A DNA stretch of 64,000 bases, from positions 36,313,885-36,377,884 of the forward strand of contig JAVDOI010000001.1 in the NCBI GenBank assembly GCA_032191485.1, given 5' to 3'. The position numbers were made by a program, and so were the translations under genes. Below are positions 49,665 to 62,939 of this stretch, one piece after another (position 1 is the first letter of the stretch; every line of letters begins with the position of its first letter). The stretch is from Leptoclinus maculatus (taxonomy: Eukaryota > Chordata > Actinopteri > Perciformes > Stichaeidae). The notes below the pieces were generated by a model. It ran no database searches. It was given only the letters and a program-made list of their open reading frames with translations, and had not been told where the DNA came from.

Positions 49665-49795
49665 CTTCTTGTTGAGTAAACTGAACTCCTGTCTTCAGAT
49701 TTTTGTATCGAAATGTCCTTCTTTACTCTTTTTCTTTCTTTATATTTCACTCGCACATCTCTCTCCTCCTCCTCCTCTGTTCTTCACTCTAGTTC
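49665..49795 (-). other. CILP: CILP non-coding exon 1 (inferred)
   Basis: On the minus strand a TATA box is followed about 25-30 bp later by purine-rich sequence that ends in a consensus donor, AAGAAG|GTAAGAAAG (donor GT at 49664-49663). Its partner is the acceptor at 48790-48789. The transcription start is estimated, not observed. Confidence 0.55.
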
Positions 49796-49817
49796 AGTTC
49801 ACTCCTTCACTGTCTCA

Positions 49818-49823
49818 TTTATA
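49818..49823 (-). promoter_or_regulatory. CILP: CILP TATA box
   Basis: The plus strand TTTATA reads TATAAA on the minus strand, in the context GGTATAAATGAGAC. It is at the correct distance from the inferred exon 1. A TATA promoter suits a tissue-restricted cartilage matrix gene and contrasts with the CpG-type promoters of CTDSPL2 and EIF3J. Confidence 0.6.
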
Positions 49824-49855
49824 CCTCTCTGCCACCAGCACCCCTCCCTCCGCTT

Positions 49856-50300
49856 TTGACAGTGGTGGGCCGTCAGGGCCTGCAAAGCCTTCTCTGAACA
49901 GAATCACAAAGTTATAGCTATTTTATAATTTAATAATTTTTCTTAAATACACTACATGTATTATAATTTATAAAAATATTTTTCCCATTATCTTATTTTC
50001 TCATTGCACAGCTACTGTCTTCCTCTGTTGCTCTGCTTCCAGTGCAGCTTGTTTTAAGTAGAGCTTTTATCCAATCAGATTTCACCTCTGTGTCTCTCGG
50101 TAAGAAGAGAGGCCCGAGGCCTGCAGACTCACAAGTGAATCCCTTTGCAGTTTAAGTGAATGGGGACGATATTGTTGATTGTCGTAGTGTTCAACCAATC
50201 AGATCTTTAGTTTGACATGTTGGGCGTATTCTTTGACGTGTCAGCAGCCTGCTAGCTGGCCTAGCCATACGGTCAGTGGGCTAGCCTGACATGTTGGGCG
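49856..50300. mobile_element. Probable DNA repeat fragments upstream of CILP
   Basis: GACAGTGGTGGGCCGTCAGG followed by GCCTGCAAAGCCTTCTCTGA resembles a repeat terminus that I recall from fish genomes. Farther on, GACATGTTGGGCG occurs twice (about 50215 and 50288) and CCAATCAGAT occurs twice. No complementary right end was found, so boundaries are uncertain. It starts within 40 bp of the CILP TATA box. Confidence 0.35.
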
Positions 50301-50629
50301 GTGACAATCCCAATATCTGCTTGTTTGTATATTATTATTTGTACAACTTTTTATGTGGAATAGTCAAAGTACTATTCCACATTCAGAGTCAACAGTGAAG
50401 GTTTGAATTCGAACACAGGCCACGATATCCAGCTATAATCACAATACACATGCAAAGTAATCACAGAAAGCTGCTCTTTAAAGTATAACAGAGTTTATTA
50501 AATTCCAATAATATTGATCAAGTCAAATAAAATATCAACCTAACGACTACTATTCAATTATTTAATAAGTCATAGACTAGTATGGGAAAAGCCATCAAAA
50601 AGTCAAAATTTAGCACTTAAAAAAACACT

Positions 50630-50965
50630 GTCCCTTGAGAACAAAAATATGTGCCTCAAAATATACTTAAAGTACCAAAAGTAAAAGTACTAATGTTTGC
50701 AAAGTGGCCCATTACAGAATAATATATATTATATTACTGGGATATTATTAGTGATGCATTAATATCATGACTTTAATATTATTATATTATAACGGTGGAG
50801 CTTATTTTGAATACTTTACAGTCTGCTGGGTAGCAGATCCAATACAAATATATCATCATTTTTTGTTGATTCATATTTTGTATTAATAATCAGAATCTGA
50901 AGAGAAATAGTCATGTAAGACAAGTAACTCAATTACAGTACTTGAGTACAGTACACACTTGTGTC
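50630..50965. mobile_element. AAAAGTAAAAGTAC-family repeat copy
   Basis: CAAAAGTAAAAGTACTAATG, GTGGCCCATTACAGAATAAT, AACGGTGGAGCTTATTTTGA and CAATTACAGTACTTGAGTAC are the ordered words of the family seen near 23024, 52155 and 53346, here in the reverse sense to the latter two. It has no coding capacity. Confidence 0.55.
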
Positions 50966-52154
50966 AGTTATGTCTGTTAGAGATCCTGTAAAGTCATCAG
51001 TATCTGTTGTTTTTCTACACATCATTCATTAGCTGACCTCATCCTGTCAATTACAAGGAAAAGAAGACCTAACAGTAATACTATACCATGGTCCTGCACC
51101 TCAGACAGTCTTCTCTCAGTGAGGGGACACATGACTGGTGTGGTGTACAGTACATTGTGCCTGTAGTGCATGGCTACTTGAGGTGAAGACAGTGTTCTCC
51201 TCAGGGGAAAAAACAATTCTGTTCAACAAGCATAACATTGCTTCATACACACCTTCCACCCCTTGCTGTTACCTCAGGGGTGATTTGCTTTTGGTAAGGT
51301 GTAAGGAAACATGTATCAGTAAAATCAGGAGGGAGTTAACAAGGATCAGCGCAATGCTCCTGGGAAATCACTGCTGGGGAAGCAACATACATCCTCAATT
51401 CAGTCATTCTTTTTAGTACAGAAGAAGAACTGATGGAAAAACATTGATTTATACTGCTGTATTCATATTACATGCCTGTCTCGAAGATAGTACAAATGTT
51501 TTCAGTTGACTTTGGTCCTGATATCCTAATTTTACACCAGTGTTTCATCATCCTCAGTAAAACAGATTTATATTCTACTTGAAGTGAATTATTTGCGAAA
51601 GTCATTAATATTGCTAATATCAATTTAGATATCCGTCAGCCTACGTTGCATAAACTCGAGATGTCAGGTTATTTTCATGTGTCATGATTTACAGAATATT
51701 TCTAACATTCACAAGCAGTTTAGTGAGGACAACCTTCTGGTACATTTGAGCTCCTCAAAGGACTTCATGTCTTTCTTTAAGCAGGGAGGAAAGATGTGGT
51801 GGGTGATGATGTGAGGATAGGAAAGTGAAAAAGGTGAAGGATTGGACACACAAACACAAAGTTCGGACAGGAGAGGACACGGCCTTCTTTCAAACAAACT
51901 GTCTGATTTCAAGGCGGGTAAATCACATTGGTCAAAGTGGAATTACATCAAATAACACAGATTTTGGTTTGCTATAAACACGCTACACTATGTTGTGCAA
52001 AAGGTGTAGTTTAGTCTATCAACAGGCTGGTATTCACTGTAAATACTTTACTACTTTCCAATAAAAACTTTAAATGACAAACGGAAAGATCTTTCATTGG
52101 TTTGTTTAGTTTCACCATATGTTTCATTGTAGTTCTGCGTTGGACACTCATCTG

Positions 52155-52672
52155 GAACAGTGTTTTGCATTGATGGAAAGTAACCACGTAGATTTATTCA
52201 AGTACTGTAGTATATTTTTTAGATACTTGTGCTTTACGTGAGTATTTCCATTTTCTGTTTCTACTAATCCACTACAATTATTGTGCTGTTACATTTATTT
52301 GACAGCTATGGTTATTGGTTACTTTTCCTATTAAAATATTGATTATAAGACATGATCATCATTTACAATAGGATTGCATTATCATAGATTACAGTACCCA
52401 AAAATATGTTAGGCAGGTAGTAGTAATACTAGTAGTAGTCTGACCATCTGCAACTTTTAAATTCTACAATATTTAGTAATAAAATATGTGATAATACAAC
52501 ACTGACAAGGGACATTCTACTGCATCCAACTTTAGGTACATTTTGTTGACAATACTGTACTTTTACTTACTGTGAGTTCTACAATGTACTGCTTTTACTT
52601 ATATTGGAGTATTGTATATAATTGTTCTACTTTTACTAAAGTAAAGGGATGTGAAAACTTCTTCCACCACTG
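52155..52672. mobile_element. AAAGTAAC...TTCCACCACTG-family repeat copy
   Basis: It opens GATGGAAAGTAACCACGTAG and closes AAAACTTCTTCCACCACTGG. Inside are ACTTGTGCTTTACGTGAGTATTTCCATT-like and CTAATCCACTACAATTA words. The ends are inverted-repeat-like (AGTGGTGGAA and TTCCACCACT). About 0.5 kb, non-autonomous. Confidence 0.65.
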
Positions 52673-53345
52673 GCATTTTTGTCTTTCTTAATTAGGGACA
52701 GATTCACAACATATAGACGATTTAAATGAGTTGTCATACGTGTTGGAATACTGAAATGTTTGAAAAATATACTGTAACATAGCACTGTCTTTGAGAATAA
52801 GTTCTCCAACAAAGTAGGGATTCTTGAAATGTTTGTGGTTGACACAGCGTCAGCATTGAGTGTTTTCACATGTGGAAGATACCTGTCAGTCACGGGGACA
52901 AACAGGGGAGGCTGGCTGCCTTCTTTCATAATACTAAATATGGAGGTTTCTACACCATTGTTATCTGCTCAGAACAAAAAATAAAATAAAAGCAACATCC
53001 TGACCTGACATGCTATAAATTGAAGGTTGTAAAGTCAGAAACAGAGTTTACACAAGAAGAAACAATGCAGAACTACAACCACCACAAGATATGATGACAC
53101 CAACTCACGTCTGCTGGAGCCAGAAGACAGAAAAGGTCTCATGAGCACAGATTTACCAAGATAACTGCAAAAATGTCAGGATTTTTGTTAAGTTCTTTAA
53201 CCTGCCATTATTCAAATACACGATGCGAGCAATATTAGTTTTCATTTTGTATCAGATACAGCTTCTCTGTAAGTGTTTAAAAATGGACAAACTCAATTTA
53301 TTTTAATAGTCTCAACCAACAGATCATTTTGTAATCATTCAATTA

Positions 53346-53742
53346 GTGGTGGACAGTAACTAACTACATCTAGGTGCTGTATTTAAGTATTTGAGGTACT
53401 TGTAATTTACCTCAGTATTTCCATTCTAGCTGACTTTATACATCAACTACAGTTCAGAAGTAAATATTGTACTTTTTAATCCACTACATTTACATATTGT
53501 TATTATTATCATTATTATTAATATTATATTTTTGTATTAGAGCCTTTACCAGCTGCAACCTTAGAGTAGTGCACACATTAATGCATCAATAATTATAAAC
53601 CAATACATATTTTGATGCCATTACTTTTGTACTTTTACTTGAGTCAAATCTTAAATGCAGGACTTGTAACACAGTATTTCTACACTGTGGTATTTCTTCA
53701 TTTACTTAAGTAAGAGATCTGAGTACTTCTTCCACTGCATTC
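53346..53742. mobile_element. AGTGGTGGACAGTAAC...CTTCTTCCACTGC-family repeat copy
   Basis: Same family as the previous element and the same orientation. The start is AGTGGTGGACAGTAACTAAC and the end is AGTACTTCTTCCACTGCATT. The central part differs and holds an ATT-rich tract. It lies only about 0.7 kb from the previous copy. Confidence 0.65.
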
Positions 53743-54078
53743 AAATAAAGATTACCGTATCGAATCGCTAATAATAGGTTTAAATCAGTGACAGTGACAA
53801 ATTACTGTATTCTGGCGAATGAAGCTCTCTCAGCTATCTCAGTCCAATCTCAACAACAATCTGTAAGCGTTGGGATACAGCTCTTGAGATTTATTCTCAT
53901 GGGACTCACTGTGGTCCAAACCAATTTTATTCTCAATGAAAAAACCTCTCCTGGTAATAGAAGCAGTTCCTTTTCATCATCAATGCAACTCTTGTACAAT
54001 AAAAAATGATGTCCTTCCCCAAAAGTCAAACGTGTGGACTTCTAAATGTCTTTGCAATATACACGGATCTGAATGATT

Positions 54079-54112
54079 CCCCCCCCCCCCCCCCCCCCTC
54101 CCCCTCCCTCCT
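54079..54112. repeat. Poly-C low-complexity tract
   Basis: A C-run of about 20 with TCCCC interruptions. It could be a sequencing or assembly length artefact. Confidence 0.85.
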
Positions 54113-54689
54113 GAAGTTACCTAAAGGAAGTGGAGTGGACTCCCTCTCCCTCTGTGTGAGGCCGGGCCCCTAATGACAGAAGCAGAAGTTGCTCTGCATA
54201 CTTTCACTGGTAGAGTCATTAAACGGACCAAAACCAAACCCCCAGCGCTCTCTAACCTCTGTCTCAGCTACAAGACTCTGTTCTGTTTATCCTGCAGTAT
54301 ACTGAGATACTGTATGCCCCTCTGCTCCAAAGCGCCTCAGGTTAAAGGATAGGTTCACATTTTTTCAAGTCTATCTTAAAACAATATACTTACATGGCCA
54401 TTTGGACATTGAAAAGTTATTAGTGGCACAAAATCCACAGTTCTCGTGTGTAAAAGTTAGGGACAAATCAAGAGTTGGACAAATCAAGTGATCATCTTCC
54501 AAAGTCTAGTATCGTTTTTCCTATTCAAAGGATTCAAAAGAATATACCGGTAACTAAACCGTGGAAAATATTTTTTGCAAAGAATTGCAACTGTGGATTG
54601 TGTCTCCCATCACTTTCTGGGAAGGGATCACTTCACTACTAGAGAGCAGGAACGATTATATAAAATACGCAGAGAGAATTAAAATAATG

Positions 54690-55020
54690 CACGGCAGCAA
54701 CTAATGATTATTTACATTGTTGATTAATGCAGCAAAATGGTTGTGTATTCATTTCTGTTGATTGACTAATTGATTAATCAACTAATCATTTCAGATCTAA
54801 AATAGAGATACAACATTTTCACTTGACAACAGTCTTTTTCGTTTGATAATTCATGTTTTAAGCATATTGTCAAACATCTACTTCGTGTGTGTCCAGTGTG
54901 CTCTGGATCAAAGTAACACTTGTGTTTCAGAACATAGCCTAACAAACAAGGCATCTTATTATTAGACTGAGCCGTATTACTCACAGTGATAGACCATAAA
55001 AGAAAACTGGTTGTGTCTGC
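54690..55020. mobile_element. ACTAATGATTATT...TTGATTAATCAACTAATC repeat fragment
   Basis: GCAACTAATGATTATTTACA is followed by TGATTGACTAATTGATTAATC. This theme is common at the ends of fish hAT-like elements. Only one end is recognisable. Confidence 0.4.
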
Positions 55021-55569
55021 GTCTCAACGAAGGAAATGTTATTGGAGTTTAAAGATGGGACACGTTGTGTCTTGGAGAGAGGTGCTTGTTTAAAGTATGA
55101 GTAGATACATCACAGAGGAAGTCTGCAACACAAACAGGCTAAAGGTTAACAGACTGTTCTTCGACATCTGATGATTAAAACGTTTCAGGTGTATTTTTGA
55201 CGGTAGGGTTGAACAACAGTAGCTGAACATGTTAACCTGAAGGCTGTAGGGATTTGACTCGTACACAAACATTAAACATATATGTATATTTATTTGTTAT
55301 GGGTAATCTTTAACTAGTAAGTGCATTACAACAAATTTTAGGTTAAGGTAAAAGTAAAAGCATATGGACAGCCTCTTCTTCAACAACAAGACTGACAACA
55401 AATGTAATAAGTCACTTTAACTCTCTTCACACTCTTACCAACAGATACCGGTAATGTGCAAAGTGTTATATAGTTCCAATTCAAACACAAAAATAATGAC
55501 TTTACAAAAGTTGTATGCTTAGCATTCCGTCAGTTGTGTCCATCATTCCGACAAACTTCAGTAAAGGAA

Positions 55570-56020
55570 GTGAAAGGGACAGTGTGTAGGATTTGGTAGC
55601 ATCTGGCGGTGAGGTTGCAGATAGCAAACAACTAAACATCCCTCCGCTCAGTCCTTCCTTACCGAGACTTCGGTAACGTGAGCCATCAAGCACAAAACCA
55701 TGGGAACACCGTTCGCCGTGCTCAGAGGCCATCCTTAGCACTTAGCACTTAACACTACTTTACAAGCAACAGAAGTCAGACGGCTTCTGACAGTACCACG
55801 GTTTTGCACTCTGCAGCTCACAGTACCGTAGTTTCACAGGCACGTCACCGGAGAACTACGGTGTCCTTAAGGTAAAGTCAAAATGTTAAAGGCTCTCACT
55901 AGAGCTAGTGTTAAGTTTGTCCATTCTGGGCTACTGTAGAAAAATGGCGGTGCAACATTCTGATAATAGATCTCCTTGAGACACCACAAACTGGCCCTAA
56001 AATGGCCCCCCAGAAATAAT
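55570..56020. mobile_element. GGGACAGTGTGTAGGATTTGG repeat copy
   Basis: It has GGACAGTGTGTAGGATTTGG, then GGCGGTGAGGTTGCAGATAG, and later GGCTACTGTAGAAAAATGGC. This is the order of a widely dispersed fish repeat recognised from memory. The open frames across it are not conserved genes. Confidence 0.55.
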
Positions 56021-57124
56021 TGTACTCTTAAACCTGCAATAAAACATGTTTTGGACATTTGAATCATCACCTTTTTTTCAAGTGAATTCAGCAAACCGTG
56101 GCTTATCTAAACTTCCAGCATTTAGAGATCAACATTACTTCATACAATCATATACAGTTGTGTTTTTGTCACCTGGCGTGTGTAAGTAATATCTGACTCT
56201 TAAGCTGCTAAATTCTCCATTATGTTCAATAGCAAGTCACTAACTGTATGAAGATATTTGTGCAGGAGATGACAATGATGATGGATCAAAATTAGATGAT
56301 CATGAAATCTCCACTAATAACACACTTATGGTAATGCTTTGGGACGGCGAAATCAGGTTCACCTTACACATAACTGATCTGGCATTTATGCAAAAACAAA
56401 ACACTGCTTATATAACAAATCTCACAATCACAAAGAAAAGCAGGAGAGAGTAAAAATCTGCATGATGTAAGACCAAACCCATTATCATTATACCAAACCT
56501 GACCAAAGTGCAAACCTATTTCCACTTCACTGCTACAAAGATACTGTATGTTGTAGCGTAGGTTTACATGGCTACAAGCAGAGGGAGAAGAAACATGTTT
56601 TTCTGCTGACACATTATAGAGAGCATGTGTAAAGGTTATAGCACCTCCTTTATGTTCCCAGCTCAGTAAAGCATGGAGACATGCAGAATTAAGGGCTAGA
56701 TTAGAAACATGTGGGGCTAACCTGGAAGACGGATGGTATGTGCTCAACGAGGTCGTCCATTTTCCTCTTGGACAGTTGTTCAGAGACCTCTGGAGACCCC
56801 AGCTCTAAAGGTCTGGAGGATGATGAAATTTGATTTAGTGGAGGAAAAGCTGAATATTTTCCCTCAAAACCTTTCGTCCGCACATTATTTAAAACCTAAA
56901 TGTAATCATTGCAGATTACTTAAAAATGCCTTCAATCGCAACAAAAGAAAAAGAGTTCGGTAAATCTTCTGTGAAATTTGTAAGCTGAAAACTGATCTGT
57001 TGAAAAGTTTCACAGATCCCACTTTCACCCCACTGCCACAGCTCTACAACTAACATAGTGATGTTGTGTCTGCTTGTTTCATGCTCTTGACTGTTTGTAT
57101 TGTAATTGTTCAGTTTCAGGTGAT

Positions 57125-57385
57125 GTTTGAATTCAAGACTCAACGACAGGGCTGGAAGGAATAAAACAAGGTTTACTTAAAGTCAGCAACATGGCAAACA
57201 GTTATAGGTGAGCAGGCAGGCATGAGTGAGTACACAACAGACTGAGTGCTGGTGGGCAGGTTTATGCTGATTATGGGGAATGAGGGACAGGTGTGCTGGA
57301 AGGTAGAGGTTAGGTGACTGAGGACTACTGCTGGAGAGGGAGGGAAGGACATGAAGTCATGAAGTATTGATTGGTTTTTTTTTTT
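57125..57385. mobile_element. Possible retroelement remnant
   Basis: TTATGGGGAATGAGGGACAG with GTGTGCTGGAAGG and AGCAGGCAGGCATGAG resembles a repeat seen near fish LTR elements. No LTR pair, primer site or ORF was found. A T-run follows. Confidence 0.3.
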
Positions 57386-58034
57386 TTTGAATTTTTGACA
57401 ATGACAACAATATAGAACATTCATATTTATCCTTCAAACATGTTTTCCTGTTCTCTTTTTTGTTACTTAATGCTTAATGCAAAATCCTCTTAAAATACCT
57501 TTGGCATGAATGAAGACAAATGTCCAAGACCACTGGATATTTGTTCTTTACAGAGGATAAAATGAATGTGGAAAAACAATAGGAAGAATTACAGACTTTG
57601 ATCCAGATTCATAAAGGAGAACATTTATGTGAAGATAATCAGTTATTCGTGCTTTTGGGTCCCACGATAAAATACAGGAAACTCGACAGCTGGAAAAAAT
57701 GCACAAGATCATGAGTTTTCATGAGTCGTTTAAAACCTGGCTTGATTCAGCTGTTCAGCTGCTTTACAGGAGAAGAGAGGAAGATGTGTTGGACAAGGAT
57801 CTGTTCACCAATCACATGACTCACTCATAGACAGAAAGTTATTGTGAGATTCAGACAACAAAGACAGGAAAATGCTTTGAGAAAATATAAAAAACCTGAC
57901 CAACAAAACTCTTTATGTCCATCCCAGTGTCTCTCTCTGGCTTACTTTAATTGAAATCTCTTTTATATATATTTATACAAGTATATACTAAATCACTGTA
58001 GTGAAATAAAATATTGGCTGCCAACAAACTCCAA

Positions 58035-58215
58035 TTGGCTGTGACTGGATGTGATAATTGACGAATATTAGTATGCTAGCATGTTAGCAACACGGTAAAC
58101 ATTACATATGTTTTAAAGCATCACGCTACCATTGTCATTTTGAGCATGTTGGCATACCGGTGTTAGTATTTAGCCCAAAGCAGTGGCATGGCTGTGGACT
58201 CTTGTTACATGTGCA
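58035..58215. mobile_element. TATGCTAGCATGTTAGC repeat fragment
   Basis: AGTATGCTAGCATGTTAGCA and ATTGTCATTTTGAGCATGTTGGCA match in theme a common fish repeat. It may be the distal part, in the opposite sense, of the family found at 23750. Confidence 0.4.
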
Positions 58216-61200
58216 TATCACATATCACAAATAAAACATGGTAAAACTACACTGGTGTGGTCTCGTCAACATTGCTTCATCCAGATAATTAAAAAGTAAA
58301 AAATGGTCATTACTTTTGTTCGCCTACTTGTTTATTTCTATAACTGGACTGAACCCAGTCACCAAGTCACACAGCTCATCAGCATGAAAGAACAGTAATT
58401 ATACTACAGAGGAATTCAGCGTTACTTAATGAGGAAAACGGTTGCAGGTTGTAAAACAGAGAAAAAACTGAACTAGCCAAGAACAACAGAAGACAGAGCT
58501 CTATAAGTACCGAGTAACCCAGCGAACCCTTCCTGAAACTAAAAATTGCTTCCCCAATGTACTTTTGCCATTAATGCCAATCAAACCTACCTATCAACAC
58601 CATGTCAAAATGTTATTTAAAGTGGAAACAGCAATTTAAAAGGGCAAGTGTGGAGTTGGGTAGAATGTTTCAGAGACAAAACAAATGCTGTGGTGCTTCA
58701 CAATAATTGCTTAAAACAGCCATACAGACAGACATCTTTTTTTAAGTGATTACAAACATGTTTGGAATCTTAATCAACAAACAATGTTGCAATATTTGTG
58801 TTTAATCAAACTTGTGTTGAGATTAAAAAAATTATTTTCTGAATAAATTACATAAAAAGACCTAAGTACATGGACATGTGATATATCAATACAACGATTG
58901 ATCACAAGGAGCTGTTTTTTCATTACTGTATTGCAAAATACCCTTCATAACCAAACGTCATTAGTGAAATAAGCAGAATAAGTGGCCAGTGCGACTCAAA
59001 AGCTCTCAGCAACCTTTCCAACAAGGAAAGAGATTGTGCAATCACCTCTGGTGCATGTTTTTCTGAGATGTATGACATCACTGTCTAGGAGCTCATTCCC
59101 TCATCACGCTCACTACTTATCAAACCATTCACAGGCACAGTGGAAAACTCATACTCCCCCGTCGGACAGTGATTATTATTCACTCTCACAACACAAACAA
59201 GAACTTAATCTCAAAGTGCTCGAGTTTCCCAAAAGTAGCTTGAAATGTTTTGGACCTGGTAATGTTTAAATCTAGTGCTCGGCTTTCATCTGTGGAAGTG
59301 AGGACATATTTTTTCTATGATAAAATGTCACACAATTTTCTGCTTGTAATTACTGTGTGAAACATGCTTAGGGGTTTTTTTTGGAAAATTGTAGGTGCTG
59401 ATCTGCATGAGTGTTATACTGGCTGCAGAGATGAAATCTATTGTTTGTCCTTTTTGAATCAACATCTGCTTGCAATCTGAGAAACAATGTTGGCTACTGG
59501 ATGGAGACAATGTTCTAACAAAAGCTGACCTGCTGGGAAATGAACACAGTTTCATCATTTTATGTATGTCATGTCTGTGCTTTTATGGAAGGAAAGGTAA
59601 TTTGAGAGAAACGTTCTTCATGCAGACAAAAAAACTTTAAACTCAAATATATTTTAACTGTCATCTGTGTTTGATACACATTTAATACTATCAGTTGTAG
59701 TACTGTAGTTTGGCATGCGAGGAAGTTATGAACTCTGACATGAGAGGATGTAGCCTCATTCCTGTCTCTTATTTCCCACCTCTTTCACATAATCTATCCT
59801 CCAACTGTAAGTCATTGAGCCAAAAGAAAAACCCAGTATCAAAAACATGCAGTCCTCCTTTAGTGATTGAGCCATTTTAGTTGTTTATTCATTTAGCCAT
59901 AACTTATCTTCTGAATAACATTACATTAAGTCTGCCATAATGTTTATAATATACTATTTGTAATTCATCTATTCTGTGTTTTTAATAAAAAATAAAATAA
60001 AATGAGAACAGAGTCACTATTGTTTGGATGATTGTTCGTGTGTAATGAGGATTGATCTGTGTCAGCTGTGTGGTTATAATAAAAACAAATTCATCCATGT
60101 CTCTTTGCTTATCATTTGAACAGTCCATAATTCATTCAAAAGTTCAAGACCTTTCGGAGTAGAGCCAAACACTAAACACTTTTATTTGCAGTCATTTATA
60201 CTCTGCAAGCAGGAAATCCTGGGACTGGGAAAACCATCAGGCCCATATGCTCCAACAGGCATCACACACATCCTTGTCTATATCCACATCAGCAACTTTA
60301 GATAACATGTGTGAACAACAATACTTCTGATCCTCATTAACACATGAGAAGAAGGTATGGTCAAACCGTAAATCACTTTGTGCCACTGTGTTCAGACAGC
60401 TTCTTTTCCTCAGAAAGCTAAAAAATAATTTAGCTAATCTTGCTGTATTTCTTCCTTTTTCGGTCTTTATGCAGGTCGTAATCTGCAGCACAACTTCTGT
60501 TTTTTTAATTTATAGATTGTTTACATATAATTAATACATTTCCATGTTTCGTTAGAGTTCAAACTCCGGTTTCTACCGAGATCACAAATAGCACTGCTGC
60601 TCTCTATTGATGTCCTTGTTTTGATCTCCACACACCAAAGAGATCTGAAAAAATATCACATAACATGTCGGGTTGTGATTATTTTCTTGGCAGTACTTGT
60701 CTTCCATGCTTGTGGCTTCAAGTGAATGGACAGAAAAACTGTTCTTTTGAATTCAGCATCTTACTTTTTGATTGGAAACATATTACTTTCTATAATTATC
60801 TAGAAAGAGTGAAGTCAGTATGTAGTGCTCTCTGTTTTGTTATTGATCTCAACAACTGAGATTTTGTGCAGTAAGAACAGTTTCAGTGTCTTTTTTATTC
60901 ACTGGCAAAACTAAATCAGTTAACTTCAATCGTTCTGCAACAGGGTGTTTTTCAGGTGGGATTCCTGTCAAAATTATTCAAAATTGGAACATCAAACTCT
61001 TTCATTTGGCCAGTAGGTGTCCCTGTTTGGCAGTAGATTCCCTCCAACACCACTGACACCATCTCACCGACGCCTACTAAATGACAAATGAGAGTTCAAA
61101 TGAGATGCATCAGTCAAGAAAAAAAGATCTCTCCCAGCAGAGCTCAAACACAGAGCTGTGGTGAAAACAAAAGGTTGCACTGAGTGAATCCACACAGCCA

Positions 61201-62939
61201 GCCAGCTGTTCTGTCAAGAGACCAGATCCACAGTAAAACATGATGGCTTTTAAAGGTTACAACGCACAACTTTAAAGGTCAAAACTGGCATAACCTATGA
61301 GTGCAAATATTTTCCGAGGAGGAGGTTTTGTTTCTCTAAACATTCAACAAGACCGTTTTACTCAGTTTACGGAATCAATCATTCTTTTCTAAAAAATGGC
61401 TGCAATAATCAGCCTATGCAGCTCTGGGAAATAAGAAACGAATGGGAACAGTCACTTCCTGGTGTAAAACACATGTAGACTGTTTACCACTGCATGTGTG
61501 CGTTCTTTTGAGAACAAATGTGACCGTATATCATCCGTGTGTTTCACCAGGTGTGAAGTTGCCATCCATTCCTGGTAATGGATGTATAACTAGTCACTGG
61601 AGCATAAAGTCTTTACATACTATAAGTAATAGTCTTGTTCGAGAAAATCACCGGGTAATGGGCAATTCTCCTCCCAGCAGGGACACTTAATGCCTCATCT
61701 TGCTTTTCTTAATTACCCAATTAAAGCTTATGCAGCAGATTACAATATTTAATGTGTAACGTGCGAGGTGTTTCGGATGAAACCTCAGGATGTCACAGTT
61801 ATTTCAGCTGAGAGAAGACGTGGATGAGCTTCCTCCGCCAAATTAACTAAAGCGAACAGTGAAGCATGGCTAATAAAGTAAATGTAAAATATATATATAT
61901 ATCTGTTTGGTGAAATAGAAAGTATAGCTGTGGTGAAGCATGGCTTCTAAAGGTAATAACAGAGCACAGAGTCCAAGGGACTCAGGAGATCCCACATGTT
62001 GGCAGCTTGTTTCCAGCTGTGAAGCAAAGTGTGGTCCCTATCTGTCAATGATAATAGATGAGCTGGGACTTGCAGGGCAGGGGCTGGTCAGCAGGAGGGC
62101 CGAGATGTTCAGGGGTTAGATAGACTGGAGGGATGCACCTGTGTAGCTGAGAGAAGTGTGAGGGGAGGAGCAGCTGGCAGACAGCAGCTCACGGTCAGAC
62201 AGTCAGAGGCCGTAATGATGGAGCTCTCCATGTCAGTCTGAGCATTTCAGGCTTGACAAGATGTGGGTATCACTCTTTCAAACAATGGTTGAGAAAGATA
62301 GATAAAGAAGCTGTGGTTGCAAATTGAATGGTAATCTTACACGTGTTGCAGTGAGCCACAACATCGTCAGTGCTGATTAAAACTCTGCTCAGGTGATTAA
62401 CAACATTTTCTTATTATCAAACTATTCATTTATCAAACCCTCGTGCCCTGTGTGGAAGCACCTGTGTCGCTCTACTCAGCAATTCAGGTTTTGTCTGAAA
62501 TGTGTCACCTATCTGTTTGAGATTCAAAGATGATTATTTTCCCCTCATTTCGAGAGAGTAATTTAGTTGGGAGTAAGTTCCACAAATTCTACCTTTGGCT
62601 TCTTCTACTTGCTTTTGATTGGTCCTTCACCTTTGTGACATAGTGTCGTCTCTCTTCACATGTTTGAATTCACACATTTAAGTGTTTAAATATTTAGTAG
62701 TTGATACAGTCTTTTCTTTCTTTTATTTAGACCTTGCACAGTAATAATACAACCCCAACATCAATTTTTTTGTTGTTGTTGCATTTAATTAACCACCTTG
62801 TGAACCAGGCTCATAATGCTATTTGTTGGGGGCAATGTTGATTTTGTGCTTCATAGCAAAGAGAGAAAGAGAAAGAGAAAGTAAAGATGTAAAAAAGTAT
62901 GAAACTTTTTGAAGATGGAGGAGTTCAGTAGATGTAAAA

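Larger units (their letters stand above)
49830..62935. other. Gene-poor, repeat-rich region upstream of CILP
   Basis: No open frame longer than about 130 codons with a recognisable domain and no exon chain could be built on either strand. Apart from the repeats listed separately, the sequence is AT-rich and unique-looking. The stretches 61440-61760 and 61940-62280 look less decayed and are candidates for conserved regulatory DNA. Confidence 0.55.

Noticed and set aside
55502..55741. 79-codon minus-strand frame
   Set aside because: It lies within the dispersed repeat at 55570-56020.
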